NCBI GenBank assembly: GCA_038049695.1
Contig: CP142457.1
Span: forward strand, 58,152,501-58,216,500
Source of the DNA: Cinnamomum chago
Taxonomy: Eukaryota; Streptophyta; Magnoliopsida; Laurales; Lauraceae
Length of the DNA stretch: 64,000 nt
Reading direction: 5' to 3'
In this document: one piece after another, positions 1 to 13,396 of the stretch
How positions within the stretch are numbered: position 1 is the first letter of the stretch
How the letters are laid out: the number at the start of each line of letters is the position of its first letter
Notes under the pieces: model-generated
What the model was told of the DNA's origin: nothing
The model's database searches: none
Seen by the model: only the letters and a program-made list of their open reading frames with translations
Translations under genes and position numbers: made by a program

Positions 1-2797
1 GGCACAGTGACTCACAGGTAGTGTTCAAACCAAATTGGGCACGTGAGGTCAGACCGAAGGGAATTCAGTAGATTCTTGGCGATTTTTATCTTCAATAAAC
101 TCCACATGTATGCTTTTAATTCCTCCGATTGAGTAAGCAATAGGAAACTCCCAAGAAGCAAAGGAGCATTTTCCGACTCAGGCAGCTTAATAAGACTTTC
201 TAAGCTAATAAGCTGGGCTCTTGTAAATTTTTTTTTTGAAGAATTAAAGCCGATTGGCTTCACCAATATATTGTAAAAATAGAAAATGAGGGATCGTTTT
301 TTGGGTTTTGACATTTTACCCCTATTTAAACTAGATTATTCCAATTTCATGACCTAAACTCCGATAACGGCTCTAGTCAACATTTCTCTTAAAAATTCTT
401 TCATCCCAAATCCCATGATATTATGAAAACAATGTATTTCACCGGGAAATTGATAAACCTCATAATATCATTAGCCTGTCTTATCATGTCATGGGTTTTA
501 TGCAACATTCTAGGAGATTTTTTTTTCGAATGATGAAATTTGAGAAATGATGGTAAGATGAATATTTACTTTTCACATATTGTCTTTTCTTTTGTTTTGT
601 AAAATACAAATTTGCTAGTTGGTTGTTAAAAGTGTATGATAAAAAAAAAGGGGAAAATCCCATAATATCATGGGACGATATGGCGTAAAAAAGTAAAAAA
701 AAAACGATTTTTAGAGCCAAGCGACTATAGTGGCATTATCTGAATTTCAATAATGAAATTGAAAAAATGATGACTCATAAATCAAAACTCCTTATTTTTT
801 TAATATATAATAGAGATGGGAGTGGGAAAAGTAAATAACCTTTTTTTATGCATGACATTCTGGCAGTGAAGAAGACGTCGGCTTTGATTTTAAATTCCAG
901 CACAATTACATAAATCTCCTTGCTTTTAACAATATTTCCGGGATTTCCGGGGATGGTCTCATTAAACTCAAAAGTGAACCTTTTTACAATGTAATATCAG
1001 ATCATTGATTTGCATGAGTAATTTGTGCAACACGACCTAAAAAATTACAATATCACATATCTTATAGGCAATTAAGTCAAATTTAATCACTTCATACAGT
1101 TGATTCGATGCCTGTAAAAGAATTTAAAACTACAAGGATGAGGTTAAAGTGAAAAGATACTGTCCCGGGATATCTGTTATTTGTGGACTTGCAACTCATA
1201 TCATAACCATAAGGTGAGGGACAAATTTGACAGGGCCCACCTAGAGCCCCATGATGATGAGATTTAGGGAGAATGGAAAAAGGCATTTTGGATGGGCTCG
1301 TATATTGAGTTTCAGTCAATCCCATGCAGCTAACCCCTTTATCCGTGATTCATAAATTTGTCGACTTAATATTAAATAAAAAATTTAACCTTTGACTTAA
1401 CAGTTCAATTCATTAGAATAAGCGAGAACTCAATGGATCCAGTGTAATTCAGTGTAATATGGTGAGGAATTAGATGCACATAAATATCTTCCATATATAT
1501 TTATATATAATAGAATGGGCCTGAACTTGGCATTCAGGCTGTGGGATAGATAGAGGTCGATGACAAAATGGGCTGGCCTTAGACATGTTCCGGCGGCCTG
1601 GCTTGATCAGTACTGGTCCATGAAAAGCCATGTCTCTGGCTCTTTTGTGTCCTCAGATTGGGAAGCCAAAATTCATCGGCTCAGTTTGGAAAACCAAAAC
1701 TGTTAATAGCATGGTACAGAACTTTATTAGCTGTAGACCAATGAGATTACGTCGGTGTAGATCAATGAGATTAGGAGAGTCCTTAAAAATTTATGTTAAT
1801 GCTATGTCTCTTTAAGACAAGGGTCCCATACTGTATACATGGAAGGTGCAGGGATATTGGAGAAGTCAAAACCAGAAGTTGCCCAGAAGATTCGTATCAG
1901 TGCCGGGTTCACTCACTCACGCATGGCATTCATTCATTTAATTGTCTCTACATGGGTGGCACCGCATATATGCCAATTTGTTAATAAATACATCTATCAT
2001 TATAATATTATTTAAACAGTCCTTTTAGGTGGTTGAGATTCGGGTTACTCTTTACCATGATTCAGTGGCGTCTATTATATTGCTTTGAGAAAAAGTTAGG
2101 AAGTTCTCCCTTAAATTGACATATAACAGCCTATGTTTCTTGACCCGTCTTTTACTTTTTTTATTTTACAGTCACCAGTCTTGTTTCTCTAAAAACATCG
2201 GCCAACAACCATGCGGCCATTGGTTTTTTTTTTTACCAATTGACAAAATTCATAGAGGGTATTACCGGAAAAACCCCTTATTAGATATTGTCCCATGAAT
2301 GAAAAAACCCTTCACAATTCCATGTATATATAAAGTAATTAAAGTCCCTCCCGCCAATTTTCACTTATTTTTATTATGTATTTGAACGAGCGAAGCTATC
2401 ATTGCTCGTTTTCTCTTTTCTTCTTCTTCGTCGCTTCACCTGTAATGAGCGTTGTTATAGCCACTTGGTCTTCTTCTTCATTACCACTGTTATCTCTATT
2501 CTCTCATCCATCATTAATTCATTTTTCTAATCCTCCCAAACAAACAACTCCACAGTCTGCACAAACAATCCGTGCAACAGACCGATATCATTATCATCAT
2601 CTTCCATCTCCAAAACTTACAAACCACTCACAAAACCCATGACCCGAGCACTATTCTAGTAGACACCACATCCATCTTCTTCATTTATGTGCTCATCTTC
2701 ACGGAGTCAATCCAACAACACCCACTATCATATTCACTCATTATTTTCATCTCTGTTTTTATATTTATAAAAACCCATCTAAATCTGACATAGTGAA
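1..2797. other. gene-free sequence
   Basis: AT-rich, with short unrelated open frames only. No recognisable protein, RNA gene or bounded repeat. Frames around 2376-2793 are low-complexity pyrimidine-rich stretches with no homology that I recognise. Confidence 0.6.
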
Positions 2798-3013
2798 ATT
2801 TTTTGGTACCCAGCCGAGGAGTTGAGACACAAGAAAGAGACCACATGCACGGGAAGATAGCCTACTCACGGAAAAGGAGCTTGCATATGCAGTAACAAAG
2901 GACACACAAGTGTGAAGGGAGCCCGAAAATCAACACTCGGAAAGAGGTGGCGTGCCTAGGGTTTGAACAATGAGTAGCTAAGTGAGAACTATCGCTTCTT
3001 ACCACTCTAACAT
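2798..3013 (-). mobile_element. tRNA-derived SINE, reverse orientation
   Basis: Read on the minus strand it starts near TTAGAGTGGTAAG (box A-like), has TTCAAACCCTAGG (box B-like) and ends CTGGGTACC followed by A residues. The same body and 3' end occur at 7695-7851 and 52488-52962, so this is a dispersed short element copied through a poly(A)-ended RNA. Confidence 0.6.
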
Positions 3014-6000
3014 ATTGTTAATCACATGATTATCATGTGATCAATCATACAGTGGGACCCTCTCATTTTAAAGTAAAGCTTGAGGACCTAGATATAGAGG
3101 GGGGTGAGATTTATTTTGAATGATTTGAATTATTTGATTCATAGAGCCCACAATGAAATTTCGGGAATTTATTATACGGTTCCCTCGGCGGCGGAGGGAC
3201 GGGGGGCAAGTGGGGGCAATTACCCCCACTCAACTTTGGATGGTCGTTTGAAATCATGGGAGTAGTTTCCAGAGTTTTAAGGTCCCTTGGGATTTTGCGC
3301 CCACTCATCTACTTTTTCCTCTTTAAGGAGACGTTGTAACTTGCAATCATGTCAACTAAATCTTTTCCTCCCTCTTTCTCTCCCATACATATTTCCATCA
3401 CGACAATTTTGGAGAAGTCTTCTATTGCAAATAGATTTGGCTATCTTGTCTTCTTCTTTGAATTGAATTTCAAACCCTTATCCACGACTGAATCACAAAG
3501 AAATCTATAGTTAAAGATCCATTCAATTGTGTGGCTATTAAATCAAGGGCTAGCGAGATAATCTTAATAGAAATCCAAGCCGTTAAAAATTCAGCTGCTA
3601 ATCTCCTTAGTTTGGTTGTCCTTAAATTTTACCCAAATTGGAGTTGGTCCCCACCCCATTGAGCATAATATTAAAAATATTTTATGTCCAATCTTATGGT
3701 GGGGCTAATTCTCATTCGAGGAAATTTTGGGGAAACCACTTAAGAGATGGCGTTTATTCTGAGCATCATGCATATTACACCTTGATTATTCATCTTTTTA
3801 TAACATTAGTAAATGGCTATCAATGGTATGCTCTTAATAATCTATACTACTGCAAACATCATGACCCATCAAAAACTTATAAGCAATCGATTAATGGATT
3901 TTCAGTCATTCACATCTATAATAGGCATTGTGACACATTAAACAATCATAACTAACCAATTAATCTACTAATTAATTATGGATCGATAAATCTGTTTACA
4001 AGTGATCAATCTGGCATGGACCCTACGTTTAATTTGAGTGAGATACAACTCTTAGTCCTAAATGAATAAATGGTTATTTTAAGCAGTTTGGATTCGTTAT
4101 AGTGAGCCATATTACTTTTATATTTTAATTGTCTTAAAGTTTATGAGAAATTATGTCTTTAACTAAAAGCATTTTAGTTCTTTTCAAATAGGATATTAAT
4201 TTTTTGGATATTATTAAAAAAAGTATGAAAAATAAATAAACCTATTTTAAACTGATAAGCAAGAAAATTATAAGTATAAAAATATTATCGATGCACTTTA
4301 AAAAAAATTAACCCACAGATGTTAGTCAACTATTGCTTACCATCACTTGAAGAAAACCATAGCTCCGCGCTAGTTCAGTGTAATAATAGCTTAGGCGGAG
4401 CCGCGGAGGATCTGGACTCTGCCTACATATGACGTCCTTCCATATGAAGTCCTTTTGACATTTCAATTTTGATTCTTTATGCGTGTTTTAGTTTTGATTT
4501 TAATGCGCAATTGAGGAACAAGACCCGACCAACCGCTGACAGTCAAAGCCGATTGTCCTTCCTTTAGGAGTCAATCCACCGATAAAAGTCAGAAATTTGG
4601 AACACTGCAAAAGCCTACTCTGTTGAAAATTCAACCCACATTTATACCTGCACATAAAGACGATTAGACTGGCCAAAAAACATTGCACAGACGACAGCTA
4701 GCTAGTGTTCATATAATTGTATTGCAATTTGTAACAATAAGACCAATTAGTGAGTACTCCTGCCCTATCCATAGAAAACTCACAGTCCTCTCTATGGTTC
4801 ACGAACATGGATGATGTTGAATTTATTCTTATTTGGACTGGGTTTGGTAATGGCACCTGTTTGAGTTTGGACCCATTATATATATCGTGTATGTGTTCGA
4901 CCAATTGGAGTTGGTGTATTGTTAACTAGTTAAGTTCCTTTCGTGGAATGACTACTTACTAGTGGAAAGTAGAAATGCCATTTTATTGAACATTTGAAAA
5001 CTTGAGTGCCCTTTCTGGAATCAGAGAACGTGAAAGGAATGGTTTATGTAATATCGTCAGCGATGAGGATATCAAAAAGCACGAGGAAAGAGTAGTGAAA
5101 CAGCATGTTTCAAAATGTGGTCAGTTCTCACTAAACAGATGGATTTCTATGTGCCACCAATGTAACTCTTTTGGGCGACCAATGTTTTTCACACAGGGCC
5201 CACATGTGCAAAGGATTAATGGCATTATAGGCAGTTTCCTATCAAGATAGGGGAAGAAACAGAAGACCTTCGTGCAAAGATGGTTGAAAAGAGCTACTAG
5301 GAAAGCTTTTGCATTCTCTAGCCATGTGACACCCTTTCATAGGGTCTCAGTTTCACGTTGGAGACACACGTGTAATAGGGTAATGGTCCTAATGGACAAG
5401 GAATCAAAGATAGGGTTATTTGACCAAATTGGGGTTCGAAGATCACAATTTCTGTTCATGTTGACATTTTAAAAATCTCTTTATTAATGGTTTGCAAAAC
5501 AAAGGATGATGTGCATTTTTTTTTGTACCTTTATCCTAGGCATATAGGATATCGCATAAAATCTTACTTCTTATCCTTTCGATACAATTTTCACTTGGTG
5601 TGCTAAGAGAGGTGAATATGCGAGTAAAAAGGGTAAATAATAATTTTCTCAACGTCCTTTTTCATACGAACTGTTATGAAATGATTTTTTAAATGTGTTC
5701 TTAGAGAACCTCCACAGTCATAATTATAAAAAACAAAAAAAGAAAAAAACATTTGCTTCTTTTGAATTGTCTTTGGGCCGTATCCACTTGGCACTTGTTT
5801 TGAATATGATAGTTTGAAAACAGCAGGAATGTCTACAGAGTTTACCTAAAAAGGTAGAACCAAGTCTTCATGTTGGGCTTCCGTGTCTGGATATACTCAA
5901 CTGTCCTGTTCCCCTTATGACTCTTACGAATAGCCTAGTGTAGACGTATCTTTTTCTAGATATAAAGAAACCACTCAGTTTACTTGTAAATCTAATTACG

Positions 6001-6530
6001 TATGATGTTTTGTTTATAAATACGTGTACCCTTATTTTGGTGTAATCCAAATTATCTTCACATCCAAATGAGCCTAGTCAAGAAGACCCGTGAAGATCCT
6101 GTACACGGAACCTGTTATCGTCATCTCCTTTTAAAAGGAATGTTGGAAACCACAGAAAATCCCAAATCCATAATATACGTTGAGACTAATAGGTGGAGAA
6201 ATTGCGAAGTCAAGTCGAGCCAATGTTCCCACTACTTTTTCCTTTAGTCAAACACTCTGTGTCGAGGACGTCAACTTCCTTGAACAAACAAATACTTGGA
6301 GTGCAATGCAAGAAATCCCATTTAATATTTGAAGCAAATCACTCTTGCACACTTACACATGCTTACCAATGTCACAATCTAGACATGAGAATCCGTCGAT
6401 TAGGGTAGTTTCTGATGTGTGACATACGTACTTCTGTGAACTCATACCTATTTCGAAACAAGTCCGAATTCACGAAAGAGAAAATTCCACTTTACTCGTG
6501 TAAGGATTTCTGACCTGACACAATGTACAT
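3014..6530. other. gene-free sequence
   Basis: No conserved reading frame or bounded element seen. The small open frames at 3638-3955 and 5002-5472 do not resemble a known family and have no supporting gene structure. Confidence 0.55.
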
Positions 6531-6533
6531 TTA

Positions 6534-6766
6534 CCCTCCGTTTGGAAAGGGAGGAGGGGAGGGGAGGGGAAGGAAAATTTGAAAGGGAAAGAAAATGAAG
6601 GGGAGGAGAGGGAAAATTTTGGGGGGGAAATTTTTGAGGGAAAACTCTTCATTTTTCCCTCCATTTCCCCCTCCCCCCTTCCCAAACACCCTCCATAATC
6701 ACTTTCCCTCCATTTTCCCCTCATCTTTTTCCTCCCCCCCATTTCTCCCCCTTCCCAAACAGAGGG
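6534..6766. mobile_element. Tourist-like (PIF/Harbinger) MITE
   Basis: Terminal inverted repeats CCCTCCGTTTGG and CCAAACAGAGGG (one mismatch), flanked on both sides by TTA (6531-6533 and 6767-6769), the 3-bp target duplication of PIF/Harbinger elements. The left half is almost all purine (GGGGAGGG runs) and the right half almost all pyrimidine, so the element can fold on itself. No coding capacity. Confidence 0.75.
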
Positions 6767-6769
6767 TTA

Positions 6770-7694
6770 AATTGTGGAGGCCTTCACATTATTACTATCA
6801 AAGCTTGAGTAGTCCAGTTATTAGGATCTAGGATCAGGTTTATTGGGGGCGTGTAGTAATCATTGTTACAGAAAATGATGGAGCATTAGCTATTTCAATT
6901 TCAAGTATACCAGCTGATAGTTCAGCTATTACTACTAAATGAAACTTAACAGCAGCAGCAACAGCAATAACAACAACACCATCCTCATTCATTAACCTAA
7001 CTATGGACATTTCAAAATTGGTCCAACAAGATCTCTTGAATTGACAAAAACATGTGTCTTCTTGTGCTTCAGATGCAATCCATCTACCTTAAACTGGCAG
7101 GTCTGAGAATCATTTGACGCAATGCACGTTTCAAGAAATCAAGATAAACAAGTTTACCAATATTATAACACTGTAGTATATGCATTCTACACTTACTACA
7201 AGTTGTGTGTGTAAAAAAAAAATCAGGTTATATGCATGATTTTCATGAGACAATTACAGAGATGAGGAATATTTGAAGCAAAAAATGTTGACCATGTCAC
7301 GATTTGGGCTACACAGCACAAGAGGACTATCCAACAGCTTGAGAGAGGATGTGACTTCCTTACAAGAAAACATTGGACATAATGTATGGGAGGATCGAGC
7401 AATAGATGTAAGGAAAAGAGGGGGAGAAATAAAGTAACTAATAAACTTTCTTAACTAACTATTTCTACCAAAACCTTGAGGCTTTAGTAAAAGGCAAAAA
7501 AAATATTTTTCTATACTATCCATCAGCAAAAACCCACTTCTCTAGCACATCCCGTTACGTGGAATACGGTCAGTGCACTTCTGGTAAGCATGCACATTCT
7601 ATTTTCAATGCCGAGTCGTTACCCTTGGGACTCGAACTTGTGACCGTTTATCTTTGATATATATAATTTTAAGTACAAAGAATTCTTGAGAACC
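6770..7694. other. gene-free spacer
   Basis: No reading frame, RNA gene or bounded repeat was recognised here. Confidence 0.5.
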
Positions 7695-7851
7695 AAGGGT
7701 AGCTTAGTTGGTTAGCAACCTTGTTTTTTATCCAGTTGCCTAGAGTTCGATTGCTTAGTATGCTGCTCTTATCCCACATTTGCTGCTCTCTACCTGTGTG
7801 CGAAGGTTATCTCATGAGTCCCCAGCCCTTTTGACTGGGGTACCAAAAAAA
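7695..7851 (+). mobile_element. tRNA-derived SINE
   Basis: Box A-like GTAGCTTAGTTGG at 7699-7711, box B-like AGAGTTCGATTG at 7742-7753, and a 3' end GACTGGGGTACC followed by seven A. This is the layout of a RNA polymerase III-derived plant SINE. The end matches the copies at 2798-3013 and 52488-52962. No clear target duplication was found. Confidence 0.65.
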
Positions 7852-8850
7852 TAGTTAAAAGAGTTTTCTTTACAGTTAGGTTCTTTCTTATGTTGGTATA
7901 AGTACATATTTTAAGTACTCGCATCCACTCACTTATACCCACCCAAGTCCCTCAGCAATCACCATCAACATCAACGATACAACTTGGGACAAATCCTAAG
8001 CCATTTCTATTGAAAAGTATTTATAATGCCTCTGCTAAGCCTCGAGGTTTTGGTGCGCCGACCGGGTTCCACCCAAGGAGGAGTGTTGAGAAGTGGGCTT
8101 CACCTGTGGGGGAGTATTGAAAATTATTTATACCACCTCTACTAATGCCTCAAATGTTCTTGTAGGAATATAGTTAGCTAAAGAAATTTAAGAATTTTTG
8201 TGGAAAGGAGGTGCTTCGCCACTGAGCTACAAGTGGATTAGTCATAAACACATCTTTAATAATTCATGAAATATTCTCAATAGAGCAGTCCTTAATTAAA
8301 CCAGACATTCTTTCTTGACAAGTCAAAGTTTAAGTATTTCCTACAAAATTATTCATGCGATATGCTAGGGCTGTGCGATATCGCACATGTCACCCTATGT
8401 GATATCATAGGGTCACGCGATATCACACTGTTATTGTACAAACAACTCTGCTGGAAATATATAATCTTTGACTGTTTTAGGAAAATATCAAATCTAAGGG
8501 TAGTTGTACGATCAATATCCCATAACTTTTTGTAATTCAAATTAGTGAAGACTTACCAGACGTTCACTAAGGCAATTCTTTTTGAGGTCAGATATATACT
8601 TTAGTAATAAAAGGAAAGAGTTCTACAATTGCAACTTAATATTTCCACTTATCATTCTGAGCTCCATGGTGTCAGCCTTTTGTTTGCAAAATTTCCGTAA
8701 GGACTAATTTAACCATGTGACTATGCTCTCAGCAAAGCAATTAAGTTATTTTCCTAAATCAAACCCAACTATTTTGTTGGTTTCTTTCTGTTTGAGGGCT
8801 TTATTTGTAGAGTTGAGTTGAGTAAATGTTCTTTTGAAGAAATAATAAAA
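7852..8850. other. gene-free spacer with possible retroelement scraps
   Basis: Contains two short repeats of a GGAGGAGTGTTGAGAAG / GGGGGAGTATTGAAAA type (about 8075-8125) resembling worn retroelement ends. Nothing else can be supported. Confidence 0.35.
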
Positions 8851-8859
8851 TATAAATTG

Positions 8860-9095
8860 GTTATGATGGTATTTTTATTTTTAATTGTTTGTGATGAAAT
8901 TGAATCTTTTTGACTATTTTTATTGAAAAGTGGAGTTTTTTTGTCTTTTAGTGGAGAAATGAGGTTACTTTTTGATTTTTTTCTGAAAAATATGCTGTGA
9001 GATTTGAATTAAAGTGCTTTTGGTGGAATTTTTTTTTTGAAAAATGGGGCTTTAACTTACTTGACTCCACAAGTAGAATTGCCAAACAAGCCCTA
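8860..9095. repeat. dispersed AT-rich MITE-like repeat, copy a
   Basis: Shares a run of motifs (AGTGGAG, TTTTGTCTTTTAGTGGA, GGGGCTTTA, GTAGA(A)TTGCCAAACAAG) in the same order with 15590-15800, and partly with 22748-23052. This marks one degenerate family. Borders not fixed. Confidence 0.5.
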
Positions 9096-10530
9096 CGACA
9101 ACTGTTGTTGCTTCCTTGCGGCAATGGGTCAGACCATACCGGACTGTAACCTTACATACTCACTAGACGCAAGGATTTCAATGGTGGGTTCGCTCTGTGA
9201 TTCTCTCACATCACACTCTCAAAAAGAGGTATGTGTTTATTAGGGTTTTGTCAAAAGGGGGAAAATGTAATCCATTAGCTATTTTTAAATCTAATAAGCA
9301 TTTTTCTTCATTGGGTTACTCGTATAATCTGTATGTTTGCATAGAATAAATAGGGAATAAATATATAGGATCCCATGGTCAAATGAGCTCTACCGAAGGA
9401 TTATTAAATAGATAAGCGGTGAAGGATATAAGGTAGTTATGTGGGAAAAACCTTTCCATTTAAAATGTAGGGCCAACCAATATGCAAAACACCCCCAGTG
9501 GGTCTAGGCGCACAATGTGCATCGGAGAACATTGTCTAGTGATGTAGATTGGACCTTGACTTTCCTGAGCATCGAATTACTTGGATGATGGGTATTCATT
9601 TTCCCGCTTCCGCTATTGAATTTTCATTAAATGGATGATTATTTGATGACCATTTTTGGATATTCACCTTTATCTTTATTTTCAACTACCAGCAAAAATA
9701 TAATCCTAAGAATTTAGGTACATGAAACAAACAGGCCTTAGAGTTGGTAAAGAAGATTACTAAAATGGGAGAAAATTGGCATAGAAGATGGGCTTGAGTC
9801 TTTTGGCATTAATGTGGCTCCCTGTGTTGGCTTGGCCTTGCTTTGGCTCTCTATGTGAGTCAAATGCACCTGATACATTTGAAGCATCTATGTGGATTTT
9901 ATGCAGCTTGGAAGTATTTGAAGCATGCAAAACCATAATTCACCAATGGATGATTCTATGCCTAATGGTTAGACTACTGATGCATTAGATGACTCAGCTA
10001 AGTATGGCATGAAGATGTGCCCTCACAAGAAGAAGATTAATCTTTAGTTAAACCACATGAATGAAATCATTAAAGATGAAACTAAAACCAATAAAGAGTG
10101 ATTTCTTTCTATATTGGGGTCAATATTTGCAGCAGGCGCATGACCTTTTTGTTTTTAGTTATCTAGACTAGGGTGCTGTGACTGAAAAGAACCCACACAT
10201 GAGTTGAGATAAAAAACCTACAAAGCAGGAAGAGAAGCCCACACAAGTGGGAAAGTGGTAGACAATGGTGGACCAGGATTTTCATTTGGTTGGTGCATGC
10301 AATGATCAAGTTAAGAAGTCAAATAATAAAATAGAGTTTTTTAAGATATTATTTAAGGAGCTTCTCAAATCTTACGAGTCAGTTGCACCCGCATTGTAAC
10401 ACTTAGGTCCGCCCTTGGTGGCATACCCAATAATGAATCGATGGGTAGTTGATTGACATGTGAGTTTGCCAACCAACTGAGCAACACCTTTTTATCGGTA
10501 GGAATTTGACTTAAACTCTCAATTGTGTAT
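9096..10530. other. gene-free spacer
   Basis: No recognisable gene. The open frame at 9788-9988 is 66 codons, without homology or gene structure that I can see. Confidence 0.5.
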
Positions 10531-10534
10531 ATTA

Positions 10535-10618
<84 letters not shown>
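10535..10618. repeat. compound (TA)n(GA)n microsatellite
   Basis: About 16 TA units run directly into about 26 GA units. The same compound order recurs at 23324-23376. Confidence 0.95.
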
Positions 10619-10623
<5 letters not shown>

Positions 10624-11036
10624 GCCATTTAGGATATTGATAAAGCAATGAGAGAAGAAAGGTCGAGGCGTGTTCATTCAACAAGATTTTTTTTTTGTTG
10701 TTGTTGTAAAATTCAACAAGGATTTGATGTAATCCCGGTCGCCACTTCATGGTTTGGAACAAGGTCAGATGCCCATACATTTTAAACTCAATCATAAAAC
10801 ATTATTGCACTTCATATAATTGGTATGTATACATTATTCTTCAAATAACTAATCAAGTAAATGACAACAAATGAGCGATCTTAGAAAACGATTACAATAC
10901 AAGGACATTATCTAGGGAAGCGATCTGTGGTCATGGTCACCGCTAATGTTAGCTCCATATATATGTAGGCCAACATACAAACAAACAAATGAGTAGTCAT
11001 AGATGTTATATATGCATCACCATTGCTAATATAACC
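10619..11036. other. 3' flank of ACS copy 1
   Basis: This should contain the 3' UTR and polyadenylation site of the ACS gene ending at 11037. No canonical AATAAA is seen on the minus strand in this stretch. Confidence 0.5.
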
Positions 11037-13355
11037 TCAAGTAGTCGCATGACAAAGAGGGGAGTGAGGGGACATAACATAGGGATAAGGTGACACTGTG
11101 GATGGATTCTTGGTAAAATCTTCCGAGCTTTTTCTAGAATAAAAGCTTAGTCGAAGGCTAGACCGCCAACGTCGGCTCTTTGCAGACTTCTTGGACTTGG
11201 ACACAAATGTCCTAATCCTTTGGAGGGCCTCATTCATGGTGTTCTCATCCATGTTGGCAAAGCAAACCCTAAACCAACCTGGTTCTGGGCAATGGAATGA
11301 AGAACCAGGCGAAACATTAAGCTTGACTTCGTTGATGATTGTACGCCACAGTGACATCTCCCCCTCGTGGGACGCATTGTCAAGGAGCGGCCTTAAGTCC
11401 ATCCAACAAAACAGCCCTGCATTGCTGTTCAAGCAACTTATACCCGCCTGAGCCAGCTCTTGGGTGAAGACCTTGTGCCTTGAGGCTAGCCTTCTACCAC
11501 TCTCTTCTATGAAATTGTCCACAAACTCGTCGTCCGATAGCATGGCAGCGATTAGGTATTGGGTCTGCGTCGACACTAATCCAAAGCTTGACATCCTGCG
11601 ACCGCAACTCACAACGTTGTCGTTGAATGAGTAGACGATACCCACCCTGAAGCCTGGAAGGCCCAAATCTTTTGAGAGGCTGTACACAACATGGATGAGA
11701 TCCAAGTTACAGTTGGTGTCATCTTTAACAATCTCAGAAATGCTTATGAAGTCAGGTTGTTTAAAGACGGTGGCAGCGTATATCTCATCACAGACTAGGT
11801 GGATGTTCTTTTCATTGACGAAGCATACTAGACTTGTTAGGGTTTCTCTGTCTAGGATTGTTCCTAATGGGTTGGATGGGTTGGCTATGATCACACCTTT
11901 CACTTTAATGTTGTCTTCTTGAGCTTTGTCATATGCTTCTTCCAATGCTAATCTGGTGATCCTGAAGTCATTGGAGCTCTCACATACAACTGGTACTAGT
12001 TGCACACCTGTTCTCCACCTCAAGTCGCGATCAAACCTGCAGTTAAATTCTAGGTTTGTTAGAAATTAAACACTGGTAATCATGATAATGATCATCATTG
12101 CCGCTTATCCCATATATGTGTGGCAGGCTAAAAGATTCTAAACAGCTTGTGACCAAGATTCCAATGCAACTGTGTAATTATATGAACTGTGTGTGTTCTG
12201 TATACATCCTGCCTTGTTGCTTATTTGTTGAAAGATTTATAAACAAACTTCTAAATAATCCTTCTACAAAAAAAGAATTCTACCAAAAATAATCCTTATT
12301 TGTTGATCTGTTACTGAAATGTTAGAAAACCAGGTGCCAAATGTAAAAAAAAGTTAAACATCGACCCTGACTGCCATGCAAACATTTTCGAATGGTTTGA
12401 ACCCGATTTTGGAATGAACCCTTTTTCCTTTTTTATTTTTCTCTAATATATAGGTCCTTTTATAAATGATTATGACTCTCAGACAGGCCATCATGTTTAT
12501 CTTTTTCTTAACCGTGACTAACCCCCTCACACTCACTAACCCTCAATAAACTATCACTCAACCCAGTGTGACACTAATCTAAATGCGAGAGGGTTAAAAT
12601 TTTGTCACGATGGTCCCATGGGGTGGTACAAATATTACCTCTCATGCAAAACCATGGGAGGTACCTCTAGAAGAATATTATCCTATATTTAATAAATATT
12701 TGTAAAATTAAATGTAAGTTAAAATAGACCATGGTTAAGAGTTTGTGGGGACTTAAAGGCCTACTAGATAAAGGATGGCTTTTGTAAATAATGATGGGTG
12801 AAAAAAAAATAGCAAAAACAAAAAGCAACAGCATGTATATTTGATGTTGTCTTAGACCCATCTAAAGACATGAAATGAATATAAAAAGAGTTTCTATCTT
12901 AAACATCCAATTAATGAATATATTATCAGATAGTTTGCATTATTTAAAAATGTATGTATTCTTAAAGCCGTTCTTTGTTGTGGATCAATGAGTCCTTAAA
13001 ACACTGGCATCCATGCCATTCTTTCTTTAATAGTTTATCTTGCAGTGTTTCATAAGTCATAATAAATAGAATGCTCTGTAGAAAGTGTCAAAATTAACGA
13101 AATGGTTAGTACTCATTAATTAAAATAGGAGATGAAACGTACGCTGGATAGTAAGGGGTGGGGATGAGGAAGGCATCGCCAGGGTCGGCCAAGCAGAAGG
13201 CTATTAACTCGTTAGCTCCAGTGGCTCCTCCACTCATCACTATCCGATCTGGGTCGAACCTCGATCTTCCTCCGGTCACTTTCCTCATATACTTGGCCAT
13301 AGCCTGTTCACATTAACAACCCTCTCATCATAATCCACTAATCCACTTTTAGTTA

Positions 13356-13396
<41 letters not shown>

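Noticed and set aside
10365..10795. Minus-strand frames with long Leu-Ser repeats and Ile-Tyr repeats
   Set aside because: These are translations of the (TA)n(GA)n microsatellite, not proteins. The same applies near 46630-47096 and 36142-36379.
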